From positions 7,162,424 through 7,226,423 of the forward strand of contig NC_081334.1 of assembly GCF_022539665.2 (NCBI RefSeq): 64,000 nucleotides of DNA. The letters are read 5' to 3'. The position numbers were made by a program, and so were the translations under genes. Shown here piece after piece: positions 46,701-60,450 of the stretch. Positions within the stretch are counted from its first letter, which is position 1; each line of letters starts with the position of its first letter. The notes beneath the pieces are model-generated. The model had not been told where the DNA came from. It worked only from the letters and a program-made list of their open reading frames with translations, and searched no databases. The stretch is from Daphnia carinata (lineage: Eukaryota > Arthropoda > Branchiopoda > Diplostraca > Daphniidae).

Positions 46701-47586
46701 CGTGCCCAAAGTATTTGCCCGTGTGTCAAAGCCTTTTTTTTTTTGGCATTCAAGTGGGTCGTAACTTCTCTAAGGGCTTTTCGGTTTGAGGATCTTGTCG
46801 GCATTCGAAAGTCCCTAAATGTTAAATTGACGTCTTTAGATGAAGAGAGAAAAAAAAAAAAAAAAAGGGATAGAGGTAAAGATATTTCTATGGAATATAC
46901 GCGTGTCCTTACATTTTACTGCCACGAATTCATCTGCAGCAGTTGGGTTTTCTATTGTTGCCGGCATCTTGTTTTATTTGCAGTCCGCCTTTTACTTCCC
47001 CTCCAAGTGGACCAGTTTTCCTGTTTCGCACATAAAAGCCAGCCTCGCCTATTTCCCAAGACAGTGTTGACCTTTGCGTTTTAAATCGCATAGGTCCCGC
47101 GGTACTCTGCGATTGTTTCTTTCCGCTCGGATGCAACTCAATCCTATTATTTGCTTAACATGTTTCTTCCCTCCTTTTTTTCTTTTCGGCTATTTGCTGT
47201 GACAAAACAAAATGATCCGATTTTCTCCTTGGTCTCACGAGATCAATAAACACACCATTACACTAGAAAAGAAAAAGGGCCAACATAATGGAAACGTGAT
47301 CTTATGTGTCTAATGCTCTTAGTTGTAACACTAGATTTTCTTTTTTAAAACTCTTGTTCCAAGATCTTTGGTGGCAACATGGATGCTGAAACAGAAAGAA
47401 GGCACTACCTGAATCACCCGTTCAGCGCCCGCTACGTCCGCCTTCATCCGTTGACTTGGCGCCACGGTATCGGCATGCGAGCCGCACTGCTCGGCTGCCC
47501 CCAAAAAGCGGGCGGCGATTGCGGGCCGGGATTTTTCCACGTCAACGCCGTCTCCGGATGCAGTACGTTCCTATTTATACATATAC

Positions 47587-47629
<43 letters not shown>

Positions 47630-48430
47630 TTTCCCTTTCTTTTGTGCTTCATTCCATTGCGTTCTTCTCTTTTGTTGACTGTAACGACAGCCAACACATA
47701 GGGTTTGATCGATGACGTACAAAAAGCTTTTTCTTTACACAATTTCCTTTTTTCCCAATGTTGCCTGCTTGATCGGTTGCAATTCTCTCGCGCTTCAATT
47801 CTCTTTTTCATGTATCACATGGCCGTCACTGTGTTTTTTTTTGTTTTGTTACGCTCGCAGTGGAGAACTTGGCCTATCATCACAATACGTGGCTCAACGA
47901 CAAGCGCCATCTGTGGAAAGATTGGAAGTACGGAAGGGCTTCGCTGGCGGTGGATGGCGACTCGGATGCGACCCTACACCGCTGCGCCATCCTCGACAAC
48001 TACTTTGTGGAGAATCCCGTCTGGATGGTGGACCTGGGCAAGAAACATAATATCAACGGTGTTGTTATTGCCACTTGGCAGGGTAAAGGTCAAGGTAATC
48101 ACACACAACGAGTCTTTCGAAATAAATGAAAATGAAATCGAATGCCATTTGCCAACAGACAAGACGGCCACTTACCGTGACTACCAGACCAATTTGGAGA
48201 AACTTACCGTCTACGTGTCCAATAAGCCTCGTTTGGAGACGGCCGATTTGCTGGCCGAAGGGTCTTGCGGCCAGGTCACTCGAGCTAATGACACCCTCTT
48301 CCAGCCGCGCATCCACATCCAGTGCCAAGATGATCTAAGGGGCCGCTACCTGTACATCCGCGCTTCGGCCGTGGCCAACCGCAAGGCCCGGCTCTTTTTC
48401 TCTGTTCTCTGCGAAGTTATGGTTTACTAA
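43734..48430 (+). CDS. Secreted protein with three discoidin/fucolectin-like (F5/8 type C) domains
   Basis: Eight exons join in phase: 43734-43863, 44287-44588, 44810-45071, 45152-45292, 46035-46222, 47364-47562, 47861-48094 and 48159-48430, giving 575 residues. A hydrophobic stretch near residues 27-42 (LVVSFLLFVQLTSSVHLA) acts as signal peptide after a basic N-terminus. Domain 1 (about 52-231) has the classic CPRLLGMSSGSIQDWQI start and EWILVDLG. Domain 2 (about 232-398) has ADQWIQYDLGPPRQITGVVT and ARYVRLHPLTW. Domain 3 (about 408-575) starts ENLAYHHNTW with ASLAVDGDSDA and VWMVDLG, closer to fucolectins. It has no membrane segment or kinase, so it is not a discoidin-domain receptor. Such domains bind glycans or phospholipids, so an adhesive or lectin role is inferred. 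Introns carry long homopolymers. Confidence 0.85.
45922..45948 (+). repeat. (TA)n microsatellite in intron of the discoidin gene
   Basis: An uninterrupted TA array of about 10 units lies near 45927-45946. A short GAGA run follows it. Confidence 0.85.
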
Positions 48431-48449
48431 ATCACAACAATAATAATTA

Positions 48450-48487
<38 letters not shown>

Positions 48488-48982
48488 CTCAAAACGCTTT
48501 GTTATCCTTCTTCTGCTGCTGCGCCCTCTCGTTCTATCTTGACTATATTCCCATCAAAAAATTATCAGCTATATCTCTTTTCTTTTTTTCCCGATGAACA
48601 AATAAGGCTTCCGGGTTTTTCTTCGGCGTTCCATTGGTGTGTAAATATACCTCACCCCAAAGAAAGAAAAAGAAAAAACATCAAACATTCGTTAAATAAG
48701 GAAAAAGGGGTTTTTTTCAAAACAACGTGCGCTTCATGTTATTTCGTAGAAATCTTCTCTTGATTAATTCCCATTATCCATGTTCTACGTATAGCGGAAT
48801 GTGTGTAAATACATCGTTGATGACGTTGAATTTCTTTCCTGTTTATATTTTTTTTTTTAGTTTCAATTTTCAACCACTAAGTTGTCAAAAATTCTAAAAC
48901 AAAATATTTAAAAAAAATAATTTAAAAAAAATATTATGTAGTGAAAACCCACCATAAATTGTAACCGGTTTCACTACAAATA
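48431..48982. other. Convergent 3' flanks of discoidin gene and INTS1
   Basis: Starts with an uninterrupted A run of about 35 bases just after the discoidin stop codon (48449-48484). The rest is AT-rich with no gene. It should hold both 3' UTRs. Confidence 0.6.
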
Positions 48983-51900
48983 TTATGTGCCCGTTTGATG
49001 TTGCAGGAGCATAACCGCTTCACTCAGGTTGGTTAGAGTGTTGTATCCACTTTCGACTGCGAGGTTGAACGTTTTCTGAATCAAGACGTCCCCGTTTTCT
49101 AACACAAATTGAAAAAAAAAACCGGTTAAGATTTAACAGCTAAAAAATCACTGCGTAAAACCATTGAACAAATACCCTGACAAAGTAGTAGGAAATCGGG
49201 CAAGCGTTCCAGGGCTGTTGTGACGACAGCGGCATTCCGATTATCCAGACAGTCCAGATAATCCGGTAATAAATCAGCGGACGCATTCGGATTTTCCTTC
49301 AGGTAGCGTAAAATGAGCATGTACGTCATGTTGCGGACTGTTTGGTTGGACGACGACATGAGTGGGCGCAGGTCCGCAATAGCTCCTTCTAGCGGAGCGC
49401 AAACCACTCGACCGCAGACGTTCTCCAGGTCTTGAAGTACAGCCACCACCTCTATAGGGTCGGAAAAAGCAAAAAAAGAAATGGAACAACAAAAAAGAAG
49501 AAAAACAAGGTCGTTAAATTGAAGTGCAAGTCAAAGTGCCGTCGCTGTGATTTATGTACAACCTTCGTAATTATCAGATTGGCGCAATCTGGCCAGAATG
49601 GGGCCCAGTCGGATGCTGGTGCGCGCTGGGACCATCGTCGGCTGGCGGTCCTCTTCGTTATCGGTGGGCCGAGGACGCGATAAGGCCGACAAGAGTTCCT
49701 TTATAGCCGTCATCTCCGGATGGGTCACCTACACACGACATAACAACGCCATCAGTACAATGATTTAACGCGACGGAAGATTTCTCATGGTGATAAAAGT
49801 AATAATAACTCGAGTGGGAAAACGGTTAACAACCTGGAGATCGTGCAATAAAGGCACATGCTGTTGCAGGCAGTGCGATGCGGCGAAAGGGGCTGTCGCC
49901 ACGAAGTCCAGTAAAAACTGTAGGAATTTCTGAAGTAATGGGCCAATCGACTCTTTCACTGCGCGTTGGTTGCCAAATAGGCACCAGAATGAGTTCAGCA
50001 TGTCCTCGAGGGCTTCGCGATGGTCGGGGGTGAACAGGTTAGCGCTCAGTTGCTGAGCGATGCCAAGGACGCACGAAAACACATTCAGATAATTCCGAGA
50101 ACGCAAAACAAACACGTCCAAGTGAGAACGTCCTCGAAGGGCGGCCGCCAGGCAAGAGAACTGTCTCAATAGTAAAAGTGGATGAGTGGCTGCCATTTTG
50201 CGCAGAGCGGACTCGTAGTCGGCCATTTTTCTGGCGCCGTCTTTACCCGGTTGCGGAGACGTAAGGGACGATATGAGCGTCAGCGCCATCGAATCAATAG
50301 CGCACGGCACCGCTGACAACAAAGTTTTGTTGCCATCAAACTCGGCAAACGACGTCTTGGGTAATCGCGTTATAATATGAGGAGCTCGAACGTAAAGCTG
50401 CAGCAACAATTGCTGAGCAGCTATCTGCCGCTCACTCTTCACTGCGCTGCACGCCAGATTTGCCACATCACGGGCCAACAACACTTCCACTTTCGAAGAG
50501 CCACCGCAACAGGAGAGGAGCAATTGACTCCGTTCTTGAAGCAAGTGCTGGGCATGTTTCTTGTTCTCATTGCAACTCTGCCCAGCAAATTCACTCATGA
50601 TGTACTCGGCTAATCGGAACAACTGGAAAAGATAACTGAACGTTAACAATGTAAAACGAGCACGGATATGAGTACACCGACCTGTTGATGACTTAAATTA
50701 AGCAGCTCTTCTGGTTGTTGATGTTTCGGTACGTGTTTATCTCTACCCTGCCAGAGTTTGGGCACTTTGATCAGAGCCGATAGAAAATCCAGGACAACCT
50801 TCGGTTCAAACATGTCGCCATCGCGGGTGCTAAGCAATTTATGAATGCATTTGCGTAGTGTGGCCCAACTGGCCTGATGTACTAGCATCGCAAGACCGTA
50901 CGGGCGGCAGGACGGCGGATGCAAAGTTTTTCCGAACAATAAACGAGTCTAAATATTTGAAAACAAGAATTATGCTATGCATATATCATCAAGAACACAA
51001 ATAGAATACCTCGAGATCAGGCTGGGCTGTAATAATTTCAGGATCTAACAATTCCATCCAATCGACTAAAAGGCCTGCAGACTTCTCCTTGGATCCATTT
51101 GTGCTCAAATTGCTGACGATGCTTTTCACTAGTGAACGAGTGTCGTTTGTCTCCAAGGCACGAGCGGCCAGTTGTTGCAAGTGACGTTCCAATCGTTTCG
51201 AGGATGGATCAAGCGTGTTGAGATCGGCCGGAGTTGATTCAGATCGTAAGAATCCACGAGTCTTGACAAACTGAAGGGCGATACTTTTTAATGAAGAATG
51301 TCCGTCTGGGCTAACTGGAGCTATTTTTTGGCAAATATTCGTAACAACCGGCAACAGGCATCCTGTTGGTGAGTTGGCAGCTGACGTCAAAAGCCGGAGC
51401 AAGCCACAAGAGAAGGCTGGTTGACGCTCTAGCGCTGCCAACAAAAGTTCAAAATCATTCCGTGATCCACTAGCAGACATCAGGAGATTATCCAAAGCGA
51501 CAGCGCAAGCCTCTGTTGACGGCCGGCTGGTGGCACGCGTTTCAAGAGTTAACGCATTGCTTAACACTCGATAGGCTTTGTTTTTCTCCAGCTGGCTGAG
51601 TCTAATAACTGTTTTGATATCAAACAGCTGGCGCAGAACTGCTGACGCGTGATCCACAGTTACAATTGACCCAGTCGATGTTAGATTCATGCTAGAAGAA
51701 ACTGACGAAATATCCAACGGAGGCCGCAATGACAGGTTAAAAGCCTTGCTGTCGACAACTGGGCGAGATTCTGGATCTACTAACTGCATTATGTCAGCAA
51801 AATGCAATCCACCTCGAGCTCCCCTCGCCCATTGAATCTACAACACAATTTCGTTTTAAACATCAGGAATATAAAGTTTAACGTTGTAAAACATCAACTG

Positions 51901-54900
51901 TTACCTGCAGTAGTTGTTGTATGTAGACTTTGTCCATGTCAACCTCTACGAAAGCAAACGCATTCTCGTGCACCATTCTATCGAGAGTTTGCAGAAGTTT
52001 CGACATCGAAGATACAGGGATGCCAAAGGATTGGATGAAGAGAATCAGCTGGGCCGGCTCCAGATCTTTTAAAGCCGTTTCTACCAGAACGTCCACCGGT
52101 GATCGAATCATACGAAGTTTAAGCCAGTCGGGGTAAAGAAATGCTTCTTCAGTTGTTTCAACTAAGTAGGCCTGCGGTTGTACACCGCTGGCAGGAAACC
52201 AAATTTCTAAAAGTCGTTCGAAACAGCTCGAATGTTGTTCAAGTTGAGGGGCTCCATAAGTCAACAGGATGATCATGGCGTGGACGACCAGAATGTGAAG
52301 TGAAGCGGCCTCGCCCGTTTGCCACTGTATTAAAACTTGATCTTGATTCTCCGACCAAGTATACGCTCCTTTGTTTGGTTCTCGAGCCTGTTATAATAAA
52401 TTCAATTGTTATTTAAAACGTAATGAATTTTTGTATTAAGTAATTACTTTAAGGAGGTAGTGCCAAAAAAGTTGTAACAAACATTCCAACGTTCTCGCAG
52501 CCTGCGGTGTCTTATTTGACGGCGAAGGTAAAAGAGCTGCAATTAAACTGCTACGTTCTACAATTACTTGCGCCAGATCCTGTGATTACGAAACAACAGC
52601 CATCCGTATAAAAAATAATAAGAATATGAAGAGAGAAAAAATAATACATAAAACAGTATAATTATTTACCAAACTAAGATCTGCTTGATCCTGAATTGGT
52701 TCCTCCAATGCGCAGGTGGATAAGAATTTCAAGTACGCCGCTACGGCTTGCGGTTGCGTTTCAACCAGAAAGGCAGCGCGTAGGGCGGCAATCACTGCAG
52801 GACGTACGGCCTGAAAGTGGGGTATAGTTGGCAAATGATGAACGAGCCACGAGAACTGGGATTCGCCTCCCGCCCCTTCTGTAGCACAAACCCCATCGCT
52901 CATGCTTATATCATCTTCTTTAACAGCCAAGACCACACTCAATGCCTAATAGAATCAACTTGTAATTACTGAACTTACGATAGACAAGATAAGAAACGCT
53001 TACGGTAAGAGCTTGATGACGCGAAAGAGCTTTCTGAGCACTCAAGCGTCTCATTAAATAGTCTAGTACTTCACGGCAGGCTTCGGGGAGTTGATCCGGA
53101 TCAGTTAACAGTAACCTGAGATGCTGCACCAACTGTTGATGTTTATGCCGACGTTCTTTGCGTTTGCCCAGCTGTTGCTTGCTATCATCTACAAGATCGT
53201 TGGTTGGTAGATCTTCAGCTGCTTCGTGCAGCAGGAATTCGCAAAGGCACTGAACAGGAAGAACATTCCACGCGCCTTCGTTGGATTCGACCAATTCTGC
53301 CAACCAAGGCTTGGATTGCGCAGCTCCTTGCCTTTCAAGTAGACAAATTGTTGAAAGAATATTAAATGCAACAAACCTAAGGCAAAACAGTGTCATACCT
53401 ATGAAGGATTTCAAGCAAAAAGTCCGGTTGGCGACTACGACAAAGGAGATGACCCAATCGCAGTGTAGTGTTTAGAGTTCGAAGTTGTTCAATAACCGCT
53501 GGTGGCGGGCGACGAGTGGGGCCTCGTGGATCTAGCGACGTCAACTAAATTAGACACAAAAATGATAAAATCAAGTGACGAATGATAGATGTAGAGCATT
53601 AATATAATTACTTGGCTGAGCAACAACGAATTATTCTCGGTGATAACGGTTTTGGTAGACGCCGCAGCCAAATGTGTTTCGAATTCCAGGATGGTTTGCT
53701 TTTCGATAGCAGCCATTTGCAGCTCTGTCTGCTCCGTAGAGCCAGAAGAGGTAGTGAAATCATTTGTTATACACATTTCCATTAAGGCACGAAGCGTTGG
53801 GTAAGAGTTCCAGGCCTCGGATCCAAGGCTGCCAGGATTATGTGCAATGAGCATCAAAAGCATCAGCCAAGCCTTCCAATAAAGCGTACTAATGGCCAAA
53901 TTTGGCGGAGTGTAGCCTACCGTGGAAAAACGATTCGTTAGGGGACCTATTATTGGAACATTACAAAAATCTGTACCCGGTGGCAAGGCGATATTTTCCG
54001 GATAGTGATAGGCAGTAAGACGAAGAATCATGTCAAAAATGTCTTGATTATTTGCCTCAAGCATCAAGAAACCTTGGTTATGAACAGCTGCACAGCGTCT
54101 TAATAACTGGTCAGCCAATTCCAATGTATCCGGAGCGGTCAACGGATGATCTTTTGACAATCCGATCAATAGAATTTGGAGCAATGTGTCCTGAAACAAC
54201 AATTACAGTTATACTTTGAGGGAAGACGACGATCAATTAATTGTACCTCCATAACAGGTATTTCGGAAGCCAGTCGAATCATAATAGCTCTTTCCGATTC
54301 AGGTGGCCAACCATCCTTATTGTAATAGTGCTCTGTGGTTTCCATAAACAAGACCTAGAACCAGATTTCCTTTCCTATTATCCGGAACGGTGTAAGAACT
54401 GTACGGTATTACCTTTCGAAGGCAGTGAATATAGTCAGCACGATTAGGTTCAAATATTGACGGAATGGCCGTTTGCAACCAGTTGATCGATTCACGTTGG
54501 ACAGCCGATGCCTGGACATGAAACTGTCGAAATAACTCCATTTCTCTTAAATCTCCACGAGCAACCATTGATGCAGATTCACGCACACTGGGACTAATTG
54601 TGAGGAAAATGCATAATGTGGTCAAGTCCGCCAACGAATTTAGTAGGCGATCCTGGTTTGTGGAGATTAATAAGAAGTTATATTGGTTCCGCTTTCACAG
54701 CAAAGAAGAAATGTTTTACCTTGAACTCGAATTCTCTTACTGCAGCTTTGCGCCTCTCTTGCATACATCCATGAAGAAGAGCTGCGCAGAAGGTTACCAA
54801 AGGTAAATCGTGGCGGAGGGCGCGCACAACTTCACGCAACAGTGCTCTATAAAAGTAAACAAGAAAAATTTAGAATTCAAGCAACCTTTTCGTTTTCCGT

Positions 54901-56967
54901 GGGCAAACAAGAACCTGAGAGCACGTAGGTAGTCATCACGGTTGAGCAACAGTTCCATAAATACGTCCGCTAAAATAGTAGCGGCCCGATCGGGCCATGG
55001 TTGGACCAGAACTGCTAATACAGCCATATTATTGGGTCCTCGAGAAGGAGAGAGTTCGTTAAAGATCAACAATCGAACAATCAGTGGAAGTTGTTCTGCT
55101 TGTTGCTCAACCAGTTCTTTGAAACACGTCAAATACGACTGAAGCAGCGGTTTACTCTGAAATTTGAAAAATGGATCATTATCATCGTCATACCCTTATT
55201 TGTAACGCAACCAGTGAACAACCTTTAATCTCAAACGAAGAAGAGCGTTCAGAACATCCGTATCTGTTTGAACTTCAGTGCTGCAATTTAGGCAAACTGA
55301 AAGCAAAAGATCAGTGGCTGGTCTCACAAGTTTTTGATTAGAGAGCCACATCTCTAATCGCTGGGCAGCTTGCGCTCGCACCGCTGGTAGACCAGCTGTT
55401 GAAGCCATGAATTTCAGGAAGTTCCTCGTAGTTAGATCAGACGCCGGTTGTTGCCGTCTGAAACACAAGTGCCAAATGCCACATTTTTCAACGAAAACAC
55501 GCCAACAACTCACTTACTAATTTACCTGCTTAAATGTTGGTTTACTATTTCCATGACAAGCGCTTCTGCCATGTCTTTAAGATGGTTAAAACGTGGAATA
55601 ACTCGCACCTGTGGTAAGCGTATGATAAAAATAGGAATATATGTTTGAATACATTTGCAGCTACCTGTTGTTGATCTACCTGAGCTGTACCTCGTAGCAG
55701 TCCACCTTGGCTGTTATCTGAATCAACACTGGCCTCATCTTCAAGACCAACGGCTCCAAGCGAATTGATACTAGGAGAATTAGCTGCCCCAGAAGATCCA
55801 AGACCACTGGCAGTGCTACTATCTTGTTGCAGAATGTTCCTAGAAGGAACTTTGGTATTGAATGCCGTCAGGATATTCTCAACAAATCCTTGACATTCTT
55901 CGCGATCGACCCAGATACGTTCTCCTACTGAATCTTCCACAAAAACTTTCAAGAAAGATTCCGGCCATTCTATTGATTCTTCTAAGCCAGATAGAAGCAA
56001 ATTGCAAGCCAGAGATGCAGCCGCGGCAGTTGTTCGTCCTTTGAAGGGGCCAATGCTAGCCGTAACATCCCGCTTCAACAGGACCAGCAAAGCTTCGACA
56101 ATCAATTCCGTGTTGAAGTAATGCGATCGCCATTTAGCCAAATAGACTAGGGCCAATGCTAGAACAGGCTCAACTTTGTTTCGTTGGTTCAAACTAAAAG
56201 TTTTCAATTGCTTAACTGATCCACAAAGAATTGCTTCTATTTTTTCTTCGTCGTCATTACTTTCAGCTTCTCCAATTGCATTCAACAAATCAGATGCATC
56301 AACCTGCAATTTGAAAATTGGAGAAATTGCCTGATGCCAAAATCTTAAATGGCAAAACTGTACCTCAATAGCAGCATCTTCCCATGGCTCTAATCTATTT
56401 CCACCAGCACTTGGACTGGGTGGATCAACTATTTTCAAAGAAGGCCTTCCCAGAGCGGTGAATGCTCCTGTATTAGTAAGACCAGGTTTCAATTTCTTGC
56501 TTGGGATCTGGGATGAGCTTGACAATGGAGTTGTGACTGCTTCACGTTTTTTATCTGAGGGGCCTAAATAACAACATATTAGAGAAACTATAAGATTTCA
56601 CTCAAGATTAAGCTAACTTCATGCAACTAAACACTGCTTTGATTATAAAGATGTGTTAATAGATTAAGTGAATGACATTGAATAGGAAATACACACATCA
56701 AACGCAAAGGCAGGATCAAATATATGTGGCCCATATATATGATGAACCACCATAACTTATAAATAACCCCTGATTTTGCTTTGAATTACCCAGTGAAGCA
56801 AGAGGAGTCGGTGTTGGTTTCGACGGCCCTCCTGAAGAAGATGCCGATTTTTTTGTATCAACCGTTTCAGCTCTGCTTTGCTTTGGTCCAAGAGCAATAA
56901 AATCTCCGGAAAAGCCGAGAGGTTTTGACTTTGTGTTCTTCGGCGGTAAATTCTTACCCCGGTCCAT
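48983..56967 (-). CDS. INTS1: Integrator complex subunit 1
   Basis: A large multi-exon gene of about 20 exons with introns mostly 50-90 bp, about 2,000 residues, similar to the length of vertebrate INTS1. The N-terminus reads MDRGKNLPPKN and then GFSGDFIALG, the family start motif. Further landmarks in order are EAILCGSVKQLK, VEDSVGERIWVD, AQRLEMWLSNQKLVRPA, LLIFNELSPSRGPNNM, DDYLRALR, PPNLAISTLYWKAW, THLAAASTKTVITE, VLPVQCLCEFLLHEAAED, LPDWLKLRMIRS, FVQSFGIPVSSMSKLLQ, LLVDWMELLDPE and HPLLLLRQFSCLAAALRGR. The last exon (49093-48983) ends LSEAVMLLQHQTGT. INTS1 is the scaffold of the Integrator backbone, which attenuates RNA polymerase II and processes snRNA 3' ends in the nucleus. Exon edges were not all fixed. 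It is divergent from MYSM1. Confidence 0.95.
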
Positions 56968-57179
56968 TTTTTATGACTTATCGGCGGGAAACACCTCATC
57001 GAAATGACATGATCGGCTGTGTGGTGCTTTTCTTTTTTTGTTTTTTTTTGGCTACATCCAACGTTGCCATTTCGATGTAGCATGTCCTTTGAGACATTTT
57101 ATCGTCTGCATGAAATTGGCGTATGTGTATGTAATCTAGGCGTCAAGCTTGTTGTGAAAACAACTTTTCTTTAAGCAAA
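56968..57179. promoter_or_regulatory. Compact bidirectional promoter of INTS1 and MYSM1
   Basis: Only 212 bases separate the start codons of two divergent nuclear genes. It must contain both transcription starts. No TATA box is seen, as is usual for housekeeping genes. A motif GGACATGCTACATCGAAATG (minus strand reading near 57066-57085) sits centrally. Confidence 0.6.
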
Positions 57180-60100
57180 ATGGAAGATGAAGACGAAGTT
57201 GATGTTTTGGGAGATTTCTGCTTAAATCTTGAGTAAGTTTTAGCCTTCATCATTTATATCTTTCTTCTAATTTTTTCCGCAATTATAGAACGGATTTGAA
57301 CCAATATGATGCCGGGGAATTTCCAGCGCAGAATTCTGAATTGTTGGGCGACTATATGCAACATCCTTGGCTTCTTGAAAATTCACAAGTACGTATGATG
57401 TGAAAGAACGAATTGTGTTTTGGAAATATTATACATCCACTTTATCTTTCTGTAGGTCTGGAATATGCCTATGATTGATCATGCCAACGAAGACAAGAAT
57501 AAAACACTTTTAGAGAATATGCTTCATGAGGAGAAGAAACATTTTTCAAGCAACAATACAATGGTAACTGCTCCATCAACTACAACCTCTACATTAGTTG
57601 CATCTAAAGTAAGTCCTATCTGGACAAAAGAAGACATAGCATCTCTTCGCAAAGGCATTGTAAGTTTTTAGCGTAGACCCTACTGAAAATTTTTTATTGT
57701 AAGATAAGTATGCATGTTGTGATTTATGTTTACCATAAATATTTATTCCAGGGGCTGCACAATCAAAATTGGAGCAAAGTTGCCAGAGCTGTTGGAACCA
57801 AGACTACCCTACAAGTAAAGAGTTACATCAAGTCACACCCGGAACTTATTACAAGTTCATCAGTTCACATCTCTAATACACCCTCACCTCCTCAGTTCAT
57901 CAATGAAGTTGAAGTTGCAAATGATGAACCAGCTTCTCATTTCTCAATGGGAGATATTGTCTATGAAGCAGAAGTTCCAGCAGTTTCCACAGAAGAAGTA
58001 ATTGCTAGTGTTGTAACCACCAAGTGGGATTGTCCCCCAACGAAAAATAGGAAAAAGATTATTCGTTCAAACCCCAAATCTCCTCCGAAAGATATTAGGT
58101 ATAGGAAAAATCTAAAGCAGAACGTATAATCTTTCAAATTCTAACGTTGTACATTTAATTTCTTCTTCCAGGAAGGTGAAAAATCCACTTTTAATCAAAA
58201 AAGCTCCGGGAAGACCTAGGAAAATTTCAAAAGAATTACCCGTCCCTCCGCCACCAAACTGTAATTTAATCATACGAGATGACATGATCATAAAGAAACC
58301 GGTTCCCATTCTCCAAGGAGAAATCATCCGATTACAAAGAACAAGTGAACTTTTAGACTCCGACAGTGACTCCGAAGTCGATATTGATTGTAGCGACGAT
58401 GAAGAGGAACGCCAACTCGCAGCTAAATCGCAAACCATAACAAATAACAACCTAAAATCCCAGTCATCATCCGACGAAACGTGTACTCTCATTAAAATTG
58501 AAAATGAAGAGGTTGAAGTCCCAGACGATTTACCTCAACCTCCAGAACCACCTGCAAAGTGCACGCAAGAAGACAAAAGTGAATGTGAATCTTCCGAGAC
58601 GGATTCAAAGAATCAAGATATTGGACTAACAGACGCCGAACCTCCGCAACCTGTCTTTACGTTTCCAATTCCTCTAGAAGAGCGAATAGTTGACGTTTCC
58701 ATTATCACAGACGAGGAAAAAACAATTCACTGGGACTTTTTCGAAGGTCGTCCAAGTAAAACGCCGGAGAGGTATATGAAGATTCGTAACAGCATTATTC
58801 AAGAATGGCGCCGGGTTAAACCCCGCTACCTTACGAAAACGTCTGTTCGTCCTTCTCTTAAAAATTGTGGGGATGTTAACTGCATCAGCCGAGTTCACGC
58901 GTACTTGGAGCTAATAGGAGCCATCAACTTCGGATGCGGTAATTTTCCCAATACGACTTTCAAAGTACACGTCAAAAATTTTTTGCTTTCGTACAAACAG
59001 ATCACGTGCAGTACAACCGTCCATTGCCACCAGTTCCCTGTCATCGAGAGAGAATAGCGAACAGTGGTGCCTACTTTGTGAACAACCTTCCTCTTATTAC
59101 TGGTCTACCAGCTAGAGTACGGAAAAAGAGACCTAATCATGAAAGTGGAGACGAAAATGGAGGGTACACGATTAGCCACGATGGCTCTCAAAATGGCTGC
59201 GTATCCAGCTCCGGATCTACAACTCCACCAAAATCAAAACCGAAGAAAAGACCGAAGCCACAGGTTGAGGAACAGTCTCCTTTTCAATTGGTTCCATGTA
59301 TCAGCTTTAGTAGCGAGAAAACGGTATGTTATTGTTTTTAAAACTCTTTTAGGCTGGAAACAATCATTTTGCATTTATTTTTCTAAAGGCGCCCTTTAGT
59401 GTCCGACTATCTGTGGAAGCTCTTATAGTCATTGACCTCCATTCACATACATGCACGACGGAAATTATTGGCTTACTTGGAGGGCATATCGTTACAGGGT
59501 CAGGAAATTCTCCGGCAACGTTATCCATAGAAGCTGCCCAGCCTTGTCGAAGTCAAGCGACAAACCATCAGTGCGAAATGTGTCCTAGTAAGTTCGATTT
59601 TTTAATCACATATTGTGATCATCACTGTTAAACATGCGACGCTGTAGTTTCTCAGACAGAAGGTAGTGAGGAGCTGCGATCCCGTGGTCTGGAAATTGTA
59701 GGCTGGTATCACTCTCATCCGACATTCCCTGCTCTTCCTTCTTTACGCGATTTAAATACTCAAGTAACTCTAAACCTATAAACACATTTTTGGTAATGGT
59801 TACTGATATTTCCCATTACTCCTACTCTGCCTTTAGAACGAATTCCAGCAATGGTTTTCACGACAAGATGCCCCGTTTGTCGGCTTGATTGTTAACCCGT
59901 TCTCATCTTCTGGAATTCAAACATCAATGTCTCTTAAATCAACGATTCGGTAAGCAGCTTCAGTTACGCCTCTTGGCGAATAATTAAGGATTGATTGCAT
60001 TGCTCTTTCATGCCCTAGATGCATCACTGTTCACGATGACTTACCATATAAACACGAGCTGCCAATTGTCTGCGGAGCAAATGAATTAGACAAAGTTCGA

Positions 60101-60450
60101 AAGACGCTTGATGTCTTGGAGTCTAATCTTGACTCGTGCTCCACTTTGGTCCCGCTGAACCTCAAATATCCTTACCTTCCAACACGCTCAGAAGAAGGGA
60201 TCATGAATTATGCAAAAAAAGTAAGTTTGTTTGTCTTAACACAACGCTATTAAAAATTTTTAAATACGTATTTCTATAGACTCTGTCTAGCATTCGAACC
60301 CACCTAGAAAAAGTAGTATCCACAACGGTAATGGACGAAATAGCTGAACTTGCCGAAGGTTTTCTAAATCGATTAATAGCCCGCCATGCAAGTCGTGTCA
60401 TCGTTGCTCCTGTTTTAACGAGTCCCTTGCCATGCAGCAACTCCATTTAA
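57180..60450 (+). CDS. MYSM1: MYSM1 histone H2A deubiquitinase (SANT-SWIRM-MPN)
   Basis: Eleven exons join in phase: 57180-57232, 57289-57388, 57456-57659, 57752-58098, 58172-58938, 59001-59323, 59389-59587, 59648-59763, 59837-59949, 60019-60220 and 60280-60450. They give 864 residues (human 828). A SANT/Myb domain spans exons 3-4 ([16 protein letters not shown], then [16 protein letters not shown]). The SWIRM domain follows an acidic linker ([20 protein letters not shown], then [12 protein letters not shown]). The MPN+/JAMM domain starts at [12 protein letters not shown] and keeps the metalloprotease ligands: Glu of [10 protein letters not shown], and His-x-His with Ser and Asp in [19 protein letters not shown]. 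It removes ubiquitin from histone H2A and activates transcription in the nucleus. All catalytic residues are present. Confidence 0.95.
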
